Shown here: positions 13,006-25,280 of the stretch, piece by piece
Layout: every line of letters starts with the position of its first letter
Position numbering within the stretch: position 1 is the stretch's first letter
Source: Flectonema sp. DT1601
Lineage: Eukaryota > Euglenozoa > Diplonemea > Diplonemida > Diplonemidae
Assembly: GCA_964019425.1 (NCBI GenBank)
Contig: OZ025783.1
Coordinates: forward strand, 62,001-126,000
Length of the DNA: 64,000 bases
Direction: 5' to 3'
Notes under the pieces: model-generated
What the model was told of the DNA's origin: nothing
Database searches by the model: none
What the model saw: only the letters and a program-made list of their open reading frames with translations
Made by a program: the position numbers and the translations under genes

Positions 13006-14205
13006 GTAAGTTTACAGCCATCACGACTCACTTAGAACATGAAACGAACAATGTCAGAATGGAGAAACATACTTAAAGTAAAGCAAGCCAGTGACGGAAA
13101 GATAAGAGACTTCAAAGAAGAATCATTCGTGTCCAATTACTGGCTGTAGAATCTCCTCACTCGCAAAAACAGGAGGACTTGCTTTTCAAGTTAGACACAC
13201 GATGCGTTGATCGAGGTGCTTGACATTCGCAGAAAAAGCAAACAGAGAGGTGATAGATAGCTACCTCAAGAAGACAACTATGTTGTGAGGGACGTCGTAT
13301 TTTTGTATATGACAGAAATAAACTAGGAGTAAAATGACTTCCGTTTGCAGTTCAAAAAGCCATGCCTATGAACAATGCAAATAATAGCAAGATCGCAAAA
13401 AAAAAAAAGAAATAAAAAACAGGTGAGCAGACACGAGGCCGAAAACGAGAGCGAGACCATTAATAGTATAAAAAAAAACTATTTTATAACAAGTGCTACA
13501 CGTAAGATGATGAGATTTGCTCTAACACATCAGAGGTGTGCATTGCCGCTGAAGAACCCAATTATTAAAAGAAAAAAGTAAAACTCCAAAAGATATTTCC
13601 TAAGGCAAAAGTGATAAACTGGCACGTTTTTGTGTTCACATCAACAAAAAAAACTATCTCATTACGCAAATAAACACTTCATTCCACCTTTTATTGATTT
13701 TCTAAGAATAAGATGTTGTTACCGACTTAAAACTGCGAAAACATCAACGTGACACACTTAATGAAAACCCTTATAAATACCGCACTCCACATGTAAAGCA
13801 CTAAAACGAAAAAAAAAAAAAAAAAAACAACAACTAAAGTCACAAAGGAACGTTAGAGGTAAAAATCTGAAAAAAATAAAAACGACGAAAAAAATATATA
13901 GGGTGAGAGGCAAAAAGTAGCCTTTTTTTTTCTCTCTCTTTTCACAGCGAACACTATTGAGATAACTCGCAGACAAGGAAGGAGAGGGAATAAGAAAAAG
14001 ACAAAACTCATTAATAGCGAGGAGTTACGCAAGCTATTCAATCAATGTTGAGAGACGCTGAGTCACGTTGATTATCAGCGTTGCGTTGTTCTCCTCATCT
14101 TCTCTTTAAGAAAATTTAATACAAATAAAAAACGGTAGAAGAAATACAGTATCTACTTACTAGTAGTAGTTAAGTAGAAAAATTGATTTTTTTTTTTAAA
14201 GAAAA

Positions 14206-14226
14206 GAAAGAAAGAAAGAAAGAAAG
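14206..14226. repeat. (GAAA)n simple repeat
   Basis: Five tandem copies of a GAAA tetranucleotide. Confidence 0.85.
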
Positions 14227-14845
14227 GACAGGAAAGCAATAATCTAACACAAGCCTTGATAAAGAAAACAAATTGCTTCTCAGAATAATTAGAACTACAT
14301 AATTGTAAAAATTAAAAGCACTTTAAAAATTAAAAAAAAAAAACAATGGAATTGCCTCAACAAGTAACTAATACTTACACACATTCGATTTTGAGAGGGT
14401 GGCAATTGAAACGCATTACAATTGCCCTCCTGTTATCGTTCTTCTTGTTATGAGCCGTTGTGCATAGTAATTCCAAAACGGCAAACGCACTTGTGAGTAG
14501 CAAACCAATAAAAAAAAAAAAAACTCAACAGAGTGAAGTTATTTTTTTTATTTTTTGCTGAGGTGGATAGGATAAAAAAGAAATATTTTTGATGACCTGG
14601 ACAATTGAGTGCCACAAGCCATTTCAGATACCATATTTTTTTCTTAACGAGAATGCACAAACCCACCTGAAAGAAATGACTACCAAAGGCCGCATGCACG
14701 AGGCGGACAGTATCATTAAAGAAAGGAGGATAACAATGACTTTGCTGTTTATTGACACAGACTAATGACGTCCTTCATATTTCAAAAAAATGTAACACAC
14801 GCGTGAAGTAAATCATTTATTTATTTATTTTTTTTTTTATACTCG

Positions 14846-15283
14846 CTATTCAATTGTAATAAAGGAAATTAAAACCAAACCAAAAAGAGAAAAGATGAAA
14901 AAAAAAAAAAAAGAAAAGAAACGCGTTTGATAGCATGAATGCCTGAGCGTATAACACACAAATCTCTTCTGCATCGCGTTTCCGTTCCACTGCGTTACTA
15001 TATCGCCGCTACCACATGACAAACTTTTTTTTCCTTTTTCAGTTGGCTGCAGAAGGAAGTGCGTTGGCAATGTCCAAGCATTGCAGGAAGAGGCGGACTC
15101 CGCTTCCTTCCGCCACGTACTGCGCTTACAAAAAAAAAAAAAAAAAAAAAAAAAGTTTGTTCTTTGCGTGTCTCCCTCTAGCGTGTTAAAATGATCCGCC
15201 CAAGCCGAGCCATTATTGATTGGGCTCGCTCTGCTGGAGTTTGATGCGTGAGTGCGCTGGTTCGCGTTTTGTTCTATTCGCAA
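14846..15283 (-). other. Possible coding segment or exon in GC-richer island
   Basis: The minus strand is open for 145 codons across an island (about 14,930-15,270) with coding-like composition. A T24 run inside it produces a poly-Phe stretch. Directly after that run the sequence reads gtaagcgcag, a plausible acceptor, so the T run may be a polypyrimidine tract and the downstream part an exon. The opposite strand also has a strong acceptor (cctttttcag near 15040) and is open for 34 codons. No domain is recognisable and the strand is uncertain. Confidence 0.25.
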
Positions 15284-18241
15284 ATCACAAGAAAAAATAA
15301 TATGAAAATTTCAAAAAGGATTAAAAAATTATTTTTTTTTTTTTTTTTATTATGTCTTCTTTTAGTACTTGTATTGTTTTGTATTCTCTCTCAACCCAGT
15401 ACAAATAATTGCCTCCGGAAAAAACTATAAAAAAATTAAGACTTGTAAAATAAAAATTATCAGAAAAAAAAGTTTTTGGCACAGAGACTAACGGGGAGAG
15501 ATTAAGTATTTTTTTTTTTTTTTTTTTTGCTTGTTTTTTTTCATTCTTATTCAGGTGATCATTCAATGTCTTATGGCAGGGTTAGGTAACCCTACTTTAT
15601 AATATCGACATCGGACGAACCACTGAGTTTTATATTTGCATCCCTGAACAGAGGTAGATAGTTACTGCAAATTAATTCAGTGGAAATAACTGAGCATGTA
15701 CTACCTGTGTTGGTGCCCGATATGTTGTTTCAAATTACAGAAATGGAACAATAGGATTGTTTACCTACGAATTGAAAGAGATAAATGGAAAAAAATAAAT
15801 GATCGGTTGAAAATTAGGCAGGCTTTCTTCGTGGAACTCTCCATTACCGATTTACTTACTGCGCCACTATAATGGCGTTACAGAATGCAAAGTAACTGCT
15901 GTTGAAGTCATCGCTGCTGAAAGCTTCTTCACAAATTAATAAATTGGATTCCTCAACACAATACACTTCTACTCTTCGGTATTGTATCGTAGCGAAGTGC
16001 AACAACACTTCCAAACTTTTACATCTCACAAGAAGGGGAAGCGGAGTAGCCGCATTATTTAGCCAATCGTTAAACAGTAACAAACATATCAGAAGGGAAG
16101 TAAGAAAATAAGTCGGGAGGAAAAAGGGGGCTTTTTTGTTAGTAATTATAATTTACTAACTAATTGTTTGTGATAAACAAAAAGAGGACTAATCGGGAGG
16201 CGGATCTTCTTAACCGCAAAGTCATGCAACCGATTAAACAGCCAAGTCACATGAAAACGGCTAGACTTTTGTAGAGAGAGTAAACAGATAGAATGTCGTG
16301 AAAAAAAAAAAACTGACGGCAGTCATAGAACAAATATTATTAGAAGCTACCAGAAAGACCAGTTTCTGAAATACGTCAAAACGCGTATTTCTCAAAAAGG
16401 TTCCCCGCACTTGCTTCTCGTTTGGTTGAATTTAAAAATAGTAAAAAAAAAAAAAAAAAAAAGGGTTTTTTAAGAACGTAAGACGCGGAAATAGTTAACC
16501 CACAATTGCGGGAACTACTTTTTTGCATCTTTCCGAAAAGAAAAAAGGGATGAAAACTACTTATTCTGAACAACTGTAAAACACGAAGGAAAAAAAAAAA
16601 AAAAAAAAAAAAAGATATGCTTTACCTGTGCGAGCATTTCTTTCATGGTTTGCAACAGATCGATTGTTTAGTGCAGTAGTCAAGAATGACAGCTAGAGAA
16701 AATAAATAAATAAAATGAATAATAAAATTAAAGAGACCATGTGATGTCAAATTTTAATTGGTACTTGAGAAAAATACATCTTACCAAAAGAGATTTGGAA
16801 GAAAAAAAGAGGGAAAAAAAAGAGCAAAATGTTTTTTTTTTGTTGCCATTTTCATAATGTTGGCTGCAAGTACCGTTTGCAATGGTAAAAAAAAACCCTT
16901 AATTCCACGCAAATGTTGCTGAAATGTCGGATTTCAACAGAACAGTTTCCGAAACAGCATTTTCAGTAGAAAACCACAATCCGGTACGTTAAATCCAATA
17001 ACGATGTATTCGTAATTCTTGTTTAGTTGCCGCAAGTGCTTTCACAACAACAAAAAACCCAGTAAACAAATTTTTATGTGTGGAGCTGTCCATTTCGGAA
17101 CTTTTGTGTTTGAAATCCGATATTCCGCAAACTTCTACGTGGAATTATAGTTCTTTCCTTTTTTTTTTTTTTTTTTTTTCCCTTACTCAATAAGACAATT
17201 TTAAGGTACCACTGCGCGGTTAATAGAAGAAAATTAGGTGCTGGGTGAAGAAGCAATAAAAGGCGAATGCGTAAGTGCAAAAACAAGAGGGCACTTACTT
17301 GTAGCACAAATGTTGCTTTTTTTTTTTTTTTTTTTGTTTCCTTATTCTTTCGAAATTTTTTTTATTTTTTTGCTTAAAAAAAGTTGACCATACAACAGTT
17401 AGCTGCAACTCAAAGCCACAATCAAGAAAGAAGAAGAAGAACAATAATAAAATAAAATAAATAAACGATGATCCAAAACTAATTTTTCTATTCTTTTCTC
17501 ACTAATGAACAGCCGCAACGGAGCTTAAGGGGAGAGAAAAAAATAAATGATTGGAAAAAAAACAGAGAAAACTCTTTAATGAATGTGATAGATTTCAAAG
17601 CGGAAAGTTCACTTCAATACCCATCGAGAGAAAAAAACATATAAATAAATAGAAAAAAAAAAAAAAGGAAAAAAACAGCTGTTTATGAAAACAGTTGTTA
17701 TAAAAGACCCTGAGGATGAATTAGATTTTTTTTTTTTTTTTTTTTTTTTTTTCCAAGAAGAAGATAATAACAAAAAAAAAAAAATATGTATAAAGAAAAA
17801 CACAGACATGGAATCTATAAGTTTTGGCTATGGAAAGCAGCCAATTTCGGCAACCCCACAGAAAAAGAAAATAAAAACAATAAACCATCAACATCTTTGA
17901 AAGAGCAATAAACAGTTTTTCCCGCCTTTTGTAAGCCGAAAACTGTATTGAAGCATTTCTAGCAAAACGCAGGAACAAGAAATTAAAGTTGGCAGATTTA
18001 TAAAATAGGAATCCCTATTGATTTATTTATTTTTCCGAGTTTAGAACTGTTTTGTGGTATGGCTGACGGTTCATCATGAACCACGAGTACCAAAAAGAAA
18101 AACAGCGATATGATATCCGTATCTTTTTAACGAGAATCGGAATAAAGATCAGGTGACAACAAAAAAAGAAGAATACAATCACTTAACCCAAATTAGGAAA
18201 CCGAAGGGGAAAAGAAAAAAATAAGCAATATGAACTTCAAA

Positions 18242-18272
<31 letters not shown>

Positions 18273-19298
18273 CCCGCTTGCGTTCTATGAGAATTTAGTC
18301 AAGAGATGAAGGCAACTACATATTTATGTTTTTTTTTTTTTTTTTTTTCTGGGTTACTTTACTAACTTAATAAGAACAAGGATTAATAATAATGCACCAA
18401 ATACATTAACACTACTGTGGGAGATGCGTCACCAAAAAAAAAAGCACGAACGAACAGAAATCAGGGGAGGGAACATTTATTGAAGTTTTTTCTGAGTGAA
18501 CAAAAAGGGGAAAAAAAAAGACGGAAAGCATTTTTGCATCCGTCACTTTGACTAATGTTTTTACAAACTTTTCACAAATAGTCCAACTAGCCAAGAAGAC
18601 AACAAAAAAAAAAAAAAAAACCTACCGTCCGCAGGGAAATTATTATATTCGTTGTTTCTCACTGCAAAAAAAAAAAAAAAAAAAACAACCAAGAAGATAC
18701 CAAAATCGTGATATGTAAAGACTAATAAATGGGAGTTTGATAATGGCAACCAGACAACAGTCATTTTCAACAAGGTGAATGTAACTTACCTATCAAAGTT
18801 CCAAAATCGTGATATGTAGAAGACCAATACAAAATACCAAGTTGATGATAAAGTGCAACGGGAAAAAAAGGAAAACAGACAAGAAAGAGAACGAGAAAGG
18901 AATTAATTCTACTTTCAAACAAGGTATCAAAAAAAGGGTGGCGATTTTGTACGAGGGAAGGAGGGCAACATAAAAGAGCAGACTCTGTATTCGGTTTTTT
19001 TTTTTTTTTTTTGTAGTAGTGATACCATATATGAAAAAAAAAAAAAAAAAAGTGTCCTTATATTCCGAACATAAACTTAACACTGTCGGACGAACCCTAC
19101 TTCCAGGTAGCCAGATTGCTTGTTACACTTATAGGAAAACGGAGACTTGTGGCACTGCTGTTACGAAGACAACGTTATAAAACACTGTAATCCACACCAA
19201 TACCGTTATTGTCATCTAAATTACATTTTCTTACAAGTGAATGCTCTGTGGAGGGTGTAGAATCCCACCACATAATTTATAAATAATAGCTACCAGTG

Positions 19299-19625
19299 TC
19301 AATTATGTTTTTGTACATCGTACTTTCGAAAAGGGAAAAAAAAAAAAAAAAAAAAGAAAATGTATTGAGATTCAACCAGAAGTTGAATAGAGGATGGCGC
19401 CAACAATAAACACAAACCAAAAAAAAAAAAAGAAAAAACGAACTTATGAGTGCGATATTGTGACTGAAGTACTGATAAAAACGCTCCGCAAAGGTGGGAT
19501 AAAGGAGGAAATGGTGACAGGAGCAAGAAGCATAAAAAAATGAACGAAAAAAAGACTTGAAAAACACAGTGGATCCGTTGGTTAGATGCGGTTGTGTTTC
19601 CCAACTGTAATGTGTTTGTTCTCAT
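19299..19625 (-). CDS. Weak candidate small hydrophobic protein
   Basis: An ATG at 19625 opens a 108-codon minus-strand frame. A clean acceptor (ctcccgcccccattccccacag) lies 28 nt upstream, the same spacing seen at well-supported genes in this window. The peptide begins MRTNTLQLGNTTASNQRIHC. It then becomes Phe/Leu-rich partly because it translates T runs, which argues against it being real. Either a lineage-specific small gene or a first exon spliced before the T-rich part. Confidence 0.2.
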   Translation of the reverse strand: MRTNTLQLGNTTASNQRIHCVFQVFFSFIFLCFLLLSPFPPLSHLCGAFLSVLQSQYRTHKFVFSFFFFGLCLLLAPSSIQLLVESQYIFFFFFFFFPFRKYDVQKHN

Positions 19626-20130
19626 CTTTCTTGTTGCCAGTCGTCTGTCTGTTCTGTGGGGAATGGGGGCGGGAGAATTCCCAAACTTCCCCTTCCACCC
19701 AATGGGGTGAGAGTGTGATTTAAATGGGAGAGGTATAATAAGATACTTAATCGAGTTCAAAGGAACAACACGTCTTCAAACAATCTTGGGGAGGGGAGGA
19801 AACAAACATAAAATAAATAACTTTTGAAAGGTCAGGACAAGCTAGGGAAGCTAAGCAATTTTATTCACATCAGCAAGTCCACTATTTTCGCAAAAAGAAA
19901 TTAAAAAAAGAAGTCAGAACAAGCAAGTCAGTCAGGAAGTAGAACGTTACCAATAAAGACAAATCAAAAGAGGAAACGAACGCCTGCTGTGCTTTATTGG
20001 AAGGAAATGAAATATGAAACTGTTCATCACCTGCAAGAGAACGAAGAAGCAAGTGGGGAACATCAGTAACAAGCACGTAACCACATCAAACACAGTCAGC
20101 CGCTAGCATCCAAAAGAAGCACCACTCTTA

Positions 20131-20323
20131 TTACGCTGTAGCTTTATAGAAAAGTGGGACCAAAACGCTGCAGTTACGACTCCTCAGCCTGTGTTTCAAT
20201 ATCATTACGTCTGATTCTCGGGCACTGCATGAACTCTTGTGAAATACTTTCACAAGTGCGCGCATCAATACAGAACATTGCGTGATGTCTATTTCCACCG
20301 GTTTAGGTAAAAATGCATCCAAA
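20131..20323 (-). CDS. Candidate terminal exon with receiver-domain-like motif (partial gene)
   Basis: A strong minus-strand acceptor (tttatttgggtttttcag) is followed at 20323 by 193 nt. Using the first base to complete a phase-2 codon, the exon encodes 63 residues and ends in TAA at 20131. The peptide starts LDAFLPKPVEI, which closely matches the end of CheY-like receiver domains (G-x-D-x-F-L-x-KP, where the Lys is the conserved beta5 lysine). A preceding exon ending in GG would supply the usual Gly. The rest is basic and unrecognised. If correct, the AT-rich region hides an intron-rich response regulator or hybrid histidine kinase. The phosphoacceptor Asp motif was not found. Confidence 0.4.
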
Positions 20324-20961
20324 CTGAAAAACCCAAATAAAATATCAATACTGATCTTAGTAGTTCCGCGACAGCGGACTTATCTAAACAATTATCTTTG
20401 TGTTGTTGTTCTAGTTGTATTCATTGCTGCAGAAGCACTGAGATGTGCTTTCCCACAAGGCTGCTGAAAGAGCTAATGCTCTTTCACAAGCTCCGATGTA
20501 TTCGCGGATATAGTATGGGGATATTAATGGAAGATGAGAACAAAAAAAGCCCTCCCCGTATACTTCAAGACCACCAGTGGTAAACTATTCTTTCTAGGTA
20601 AGGACAATGATTGTATTTCTTACACTTTTTCTTCCCCGTCTTTTCTTTTTATTCTTTTCCCGCTCCCCTGCTTTTTTTTCTTTTTTTTTCTTCTCCCTTG
20701 CATATCTAGTTGCAAAAAATATTAAAAAAAAGTAATAAACAGGAAGAGTTGGGGGGGAAAAATAAAAAAGAAACGAGGGGAAAAAAAAAAAAAAAAGAGA
20801 GGGGGAAAAAAAAAGGCAAGGAAAGACATAATGAAAAAACGTAATAGAAATCTGAGGTTCGCCTCCTTCTTGTTATACGATGGATAATTCATCTATTGTG
20901 GTTCATAATACACAACGTACAACCAATACTAGCTCTGTTGATGTTGAGCTTTAGCGAAAAC

Positions 20962-21020
20962 CAGAGAGAGAGAGAGATCGAGAGAGAAAGAGAGAGAAAG
21001 AGAGAGAAAGAGAGAGAAAA
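20962..21020. repeat. GA-rich simple repeat
   Basis: A run of GAGAGA units passing into repeated gagagagaaa blocks of about 10 bp. This is low-complexity purine tract DNA. Confidence 0.8.
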
Positions 21021-21754
21021 GGAATAACGAGGAAGACTAGAATGATGAGGCAAAGAAAAGCTCGTCTTCGTGTCGTTTTTTTTTCTATCGGGGAAATGAC
21101 AGAAAAAGTCTAAAAAACATAAATTTGCGTCAAAAATAATGGAAAGAAAAACGCAACATCTGGGGGAGAGAAAAAAAAGAAAAGAAAAACTGAAATGGAA
21201 AAAAGTCCACCACTAAAAATTGAAAAAAGGTAAAATGGAAGAAAGAAGAACTTCGCGAGTAGCTCATTTCATGTCGTACTTCTTCGACACAATATTTCTT
21301 GTTGCCTAATAATTTTCTGTACGAACCGTGCTTGCTTCACCCGCTATAGAGAAAAGAGAGACTCAAGGGCGGGTACACTCCACGATTAAAAAAAAAAAAA
21401 AACAGTGCACCCGCTCCACATGTCTTTTCGGAATCTTGTAAAAAATAGCTGCGAGTACTGATTGGCACAGCACGTTGAAAGTCAAAGCGAAGTTTTTTTT
21501 TTTTTGCACCGACGTAGTCGGTATTCAGATTGAAGTCCAATATTTCTTACGGTCATCAACAAAATATAAGACTAAATCTGAATGGTTTTTTTTTTTTTTT
21601 CTTTTTAAAATAAACAGTGGCGGAATGTAAATGTCACAGCACACTAAGAACTGGTCATGAAATGTGAAATCTGGTAATTGTATCCAGCAAGAAGGAAATC
21701 GGCATAAAGACGAACATCATCTCTGAGATTTACTTTTTTTTTTTTTGCACTTAC

Positions 21755-21935
21755 TTAGGTAGTCGCAGGGGGGTTAAAAAAAACAAATGAATAAATAGAA
21801 AACAACATAACAAAAATATATAAAAAAACAAAAGGAAAAAAAAATATTTCTCCCCTGCACTGAAACATTCATGTGGCTGATCGATGGGCATCGAAGTTGG
21901 ACGCTCAGCTACTGCATGTGCAAGAGCACCGAGCA
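21755..21935 (-). other. Candidate upstream exon of the receiver-like gene
   Basis: The minus strand shows the acceptor tattattctattccttctaag, then a GC-rich segment from 21935 encoding a peptide that begins LGALAHAVAERP and reaches ECFSAG (about 21854). This resembles the beta4 end and following helix of a receiver domain (ALTAHA...ECxxAG), which should directly precede the motif at 20323. The frame stays open to a strong donor, GTAAGT, at 21754. That route keeps phase 2 but inserts about 33 Phe/Leu-rich residues. A direct AG-to-LDAF junction would need a non-canonical donor near 21853. Confidence 0.3.
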
Positions 21936-24688
21936 CTTAGAAGGAATAGAATAATAGTAATCTACAGGAAATTAGTCGAAATGATAACTACAGTCCTGCA
22001 GCATCCTAACAAAACTGCGAAAAAATAATTTAAAAAAAGGGAATAGATTGCTTTGTTTATAAGTTATAAGTCGAATACCAGAACAGCTGAATGCACACAA
22101 CAGAAGCTGTCATTCAATCGACTTTACTAGCGAGAGACCAGAACTCAACAAGCACGTAGGGTATCTCAAATACAAGAAACCAGAGTAATGGGGGAAAAAA
22201 AAAAAATAATTAAGAAAAAAAAGAAAAAAAAAGAATATAAAAACGTCATAGTTTTTTTCCTCTTAAAATGCAGAACCATCCACAAAAGAGGTCTAAAATT
22301 GAAAAAAACAATGTCTTCTGCTATTAATATCGCAAACTACTAACTAATCGAGCTGCGTTGACAGTATCCGATTCTCAAGGCAATTTCTAACATGCCTTGC
22401 TTATAAACAGTCAGGCAGATTTACAAGCGGCATGTGTAAGAAAACAACAATGTGGTAAAACACACTATTTAAGACACCTATAACTAACTAATTTCATCTT
22501 ACACTGAGTATAAAATACTTCCAACAAAAAAGAACAGAATTATTATTTATACATGTTGTTAATATGTACTAAACGTAAAACTACAGCTACTAAATTTGTT
22601 AGTTTCGTTAGTCAACACATTCTTAAATTACAAAAAGAAGTCAAGTATTAGAAGCCAGTAGTAGGGTCGGGGAAATGTGAATAAATAAAATCTCATTTTT
22701 TTTCTATCACACAAGATTGCTACCATCTGCATAAACGGAAATCGTTCACACAGAGAAGGGAAGCGTGGTTTTTTTTTATTATTTTTATTTAATTTTTTAT
22801 AATTTTTTTTTTTTTTTTTTAAAAAAAAACGTTGTGTGAGTTGGGTTTTTAGGAGAGACATAACAAAATGTAGTGAAGTGAATAATATAAATTATGAGAG
22901 ACTTTCAGCACTACTTCCCAACGTAGAGAAACCATTCAAAGATTAGAAAAGAAAGGATGCGCTTGGCAGTCAATCACAAAAACTGAGTGGTGAGAGGTCT
23001 TGTTTTTGTAGTAAGAATGTTTATTTAAGAAGTGAGCCTTCAAAAAAATAAAAAAAAAAGAGAAATCCATAAAAGCACTGCTAACTACTCCCATCTTCTT
23101 CCTTTCCTTTTTTCTTTTTTTTTTTTCCTTCTTTTAAGAAAAAAAAAAAGACTATGCGGTGCTTGCTGTTGCCACGCCAGGAAAGCACAAATAAGAAATT
23201 TGCGGGAAAAAAAAAAGGGAAGAAAAAAAAAAAGGAACAAGAAAAAATTAACAACATTTAGCATTGCCAGTTATATTCCCATGTAGAAACATAGAAATTC
23301 TTTTTTTTTGAGATTTTTTTTTCTTTTTTGAGAGCGTAATAATTAGGAACTATGAAATTACTTTTTATTATTATTTGTTGTGCTGACTTCGACCATTCGA
23401 ACGAAGAAGCTCAAAAAAAAAAAAAGAACATCAATTCAAAGACCAAATCATTTTTACAAAAACGTTTTTTCTTTATCTTTTCGTGTTATAAGGTACATGA
23501 AAATAATCTGCTCTTCTTTTTTTTTAAATTTTTTTTATTTTATTTTGTTTTCTACTGGTAATTTCCCCCCCTATATGTGGGGTATGATAAAGTTACCTGG
23601 AGTGATGGAATAACCCAATTGTAACCAATAAGAAACTTCGTACTTAATACGAACTTTATAAAAATAAAAACATTCCAAACAAAAAATGAATGTAATGTAA
23701 CAAACGGAGAAGACAGTACCGTGTGTGAGATTACTTTTGTAACGGGTGAATAAGGGGGGTGAAACTTTGAAAATGTAAAAAAACAGTAACAACTTTTTTT
23801 TTTTGGGTGAAATAAGAAAAAAAAAAAAAAAAAAAAGTTGTCTCATAAATTTTAGTTATTTCCCATTCTTTTTCTTTTTTTTTTTTTTTTTTAAATAAAA
23901 TCAACAAAAAGAATATTTACAAGAGGGCACGGTGGGAAATACTGCCAAAGGAAGTTTATCACATACACATAGCTAATCGGGAGATGAGCTTTTTTTGTTG
24001 TGCTGAAAAAGGTAGAGCAGACTGATGCTACAAAAGAATAAATATGAAAAAAATTATAAGAGAAAATTTATAAAAAAAATCTGCTGTTATCCGTTTCTGG
24101 AGGAACAGGACGTCAAGTTCACCAGTGACTCAATTCAACCTTTTTTTTGATACAAAAAGACCAAAAAAGGTTGAGAAGAAAAAAAGAAAAAAATGAGAAT
24201 AATTCCGCATTTTAAGGAAAAATAAAACCTTCCTCCATTTACACGAAAGAATAACAAAAAAAAAAAAACAACAACAATTTTTTTTTTTACAATAATTTGA
24301 AAGAAAAGAGGAGGAAAAAAAAAACGAAAAAAAAAAAAACGGGGTTGGTGTTAAAAAAAATGTGAAAAAAAAAAAAAAAAAAAAGGTTGAAAGTGGTAGA
24401 GTGAAAGTATCAACCACAAAAATCGCCTTTTCGTTACTTCATTACACACAAAAAATGATATTTTCTCAAAGAATCCCTTTGCAAATCAGTACCAATGAAG
24501 ACAAGCGTAAGCCCATCACAATTATTAAATGTAAGTAACCATAAGAGACTTACTAAAGAAGCAAAAAACTATATCACATCAACAGCATGCAACATGAGCT
24601 CCTTTTTTTTTTTTTTTTTTTTAAATTTTTGAGGTCGAAGTTCAAACAACAAACATCATTGATAATAATAATAATAGAATTCAGGGAG

Positions 24689-24862
24689 TTAAAAACCAAA
24701 AAAAAAAAAAAAACATTTTATTCGTATAAAAGAGGAAGAAGAGAAAAAAATAATGGGCCCAGACAATTCTATACAGACGCGAGTCCCAGGAAAGGAAAGC
24801 ACAAATCCAAAAAGAAACAACCAACACGAAAGCCGTGTGCTAACAAACAGTGATACCGCCAT
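24689..24862 (-). other. Candidate first exon with signal-peptide-like peptide
   Basis: An ATG at 24862 on the minus strand follows gctccctactctgtcccgcaataag by about 25 nt, matching the leader-acceptor pattern of known genes. The peptide begins MAVSLFVSTRLSCWLFLFGF, which looks like a signal peptide or membrane anchor, and is open to 24689. The GC-richer island also carries a 62-codon ATG frame on the plus strand (24756-24941), so strand assignment is uncertain. Confidence 0.25.
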
Positions 24863-25029
24863 GAAAAAGTCGGGCACTAACACTATTCTTATTGCGGGAC
24901 AGAGTAGGGAGCAAAATGAACACATTGGGCTGTGTGACTAAGGGTGGGGGGGGCTTATTGCTTTTTTTGAAAGATGAAAAAGGGGGAAGGGAAGAATATC
25001 GAACCCTTAAGAAAGTATAAAAGGCAGGA

Positions 25030-25280
25030 AGTGCAAAAAGAAAGCATTAAACAGTAACAAATGATCCCTGCTTGCATACACGGATCCATAAACACACCCA
25101 AAGTGAGCAAGAACGCCAAGTACAGCGAAATCAAACCGCTCTAAGCGTGACCCGAGTCACGCCTTTCCAGAGTGCTGGTTTGTGGAGGGAAACGCGAATA
25201 TGGAGAGTACCGGAATATCTCGCCTCTTGTTCCCATTTCTGCTTAACTAATTGCAAAAAAAAAAAAAAAAAAAAATTCGG
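25030..25280. other. GC-rich island with hairpin, bounded by A20
   Basis: About 220 bp of markedly higher GC end in an A20 run (25256-25275). It contains a perfect 7-bp hairpin, gcgtgac-ccga-gtcacgc, near 25146-25163. The plus strand is open for about 60 codons without an ATG. On the minus strand the T20 run followed by an AG could be an acceptor, with ATGGGA just after it. Candidates are an exon, a structured RNA, or a retroposed A-tailed copy of an RNA. The sequence alone does not decide. Confidence 0.35.

Larger units (their letters stand above)
2261..20130. other. AT-rich homopolymer-packed region without a long gene
   Basis: About 18 kb dominated by oligo-A and oligo-T runs of 10-28 nt, with no reading frame supporting a known protein. 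Most longer frames here are poly-Phe or poly-Lys translations of these runs. Several GC-richer islands are bounded by convincing splice sites. On the minus strand: a 50-nt candidate exon near 7833-7882 (acceptor ctctctcttctcctctatcag, donor GTAAGT), one near 8546-8583, one ending at a GTAAGT near 9912, and one ending at a GTAAGC near 11720. On the plus strand there is one at 12906-13005. They may be mini-exons of intron-rich or non-coding transcripts. I cannot chain them into a gene. Confidence 0.5.

Noticed and set aside
21545-21565. Tiny minus-strand exon candidate encoding LYFVDD, like the start of a receiver domain
   Set aside because: It lies downstream of the beta4-like segment and upstream of the beta5-like one, the wrong order for one receiver domain; probably chance.
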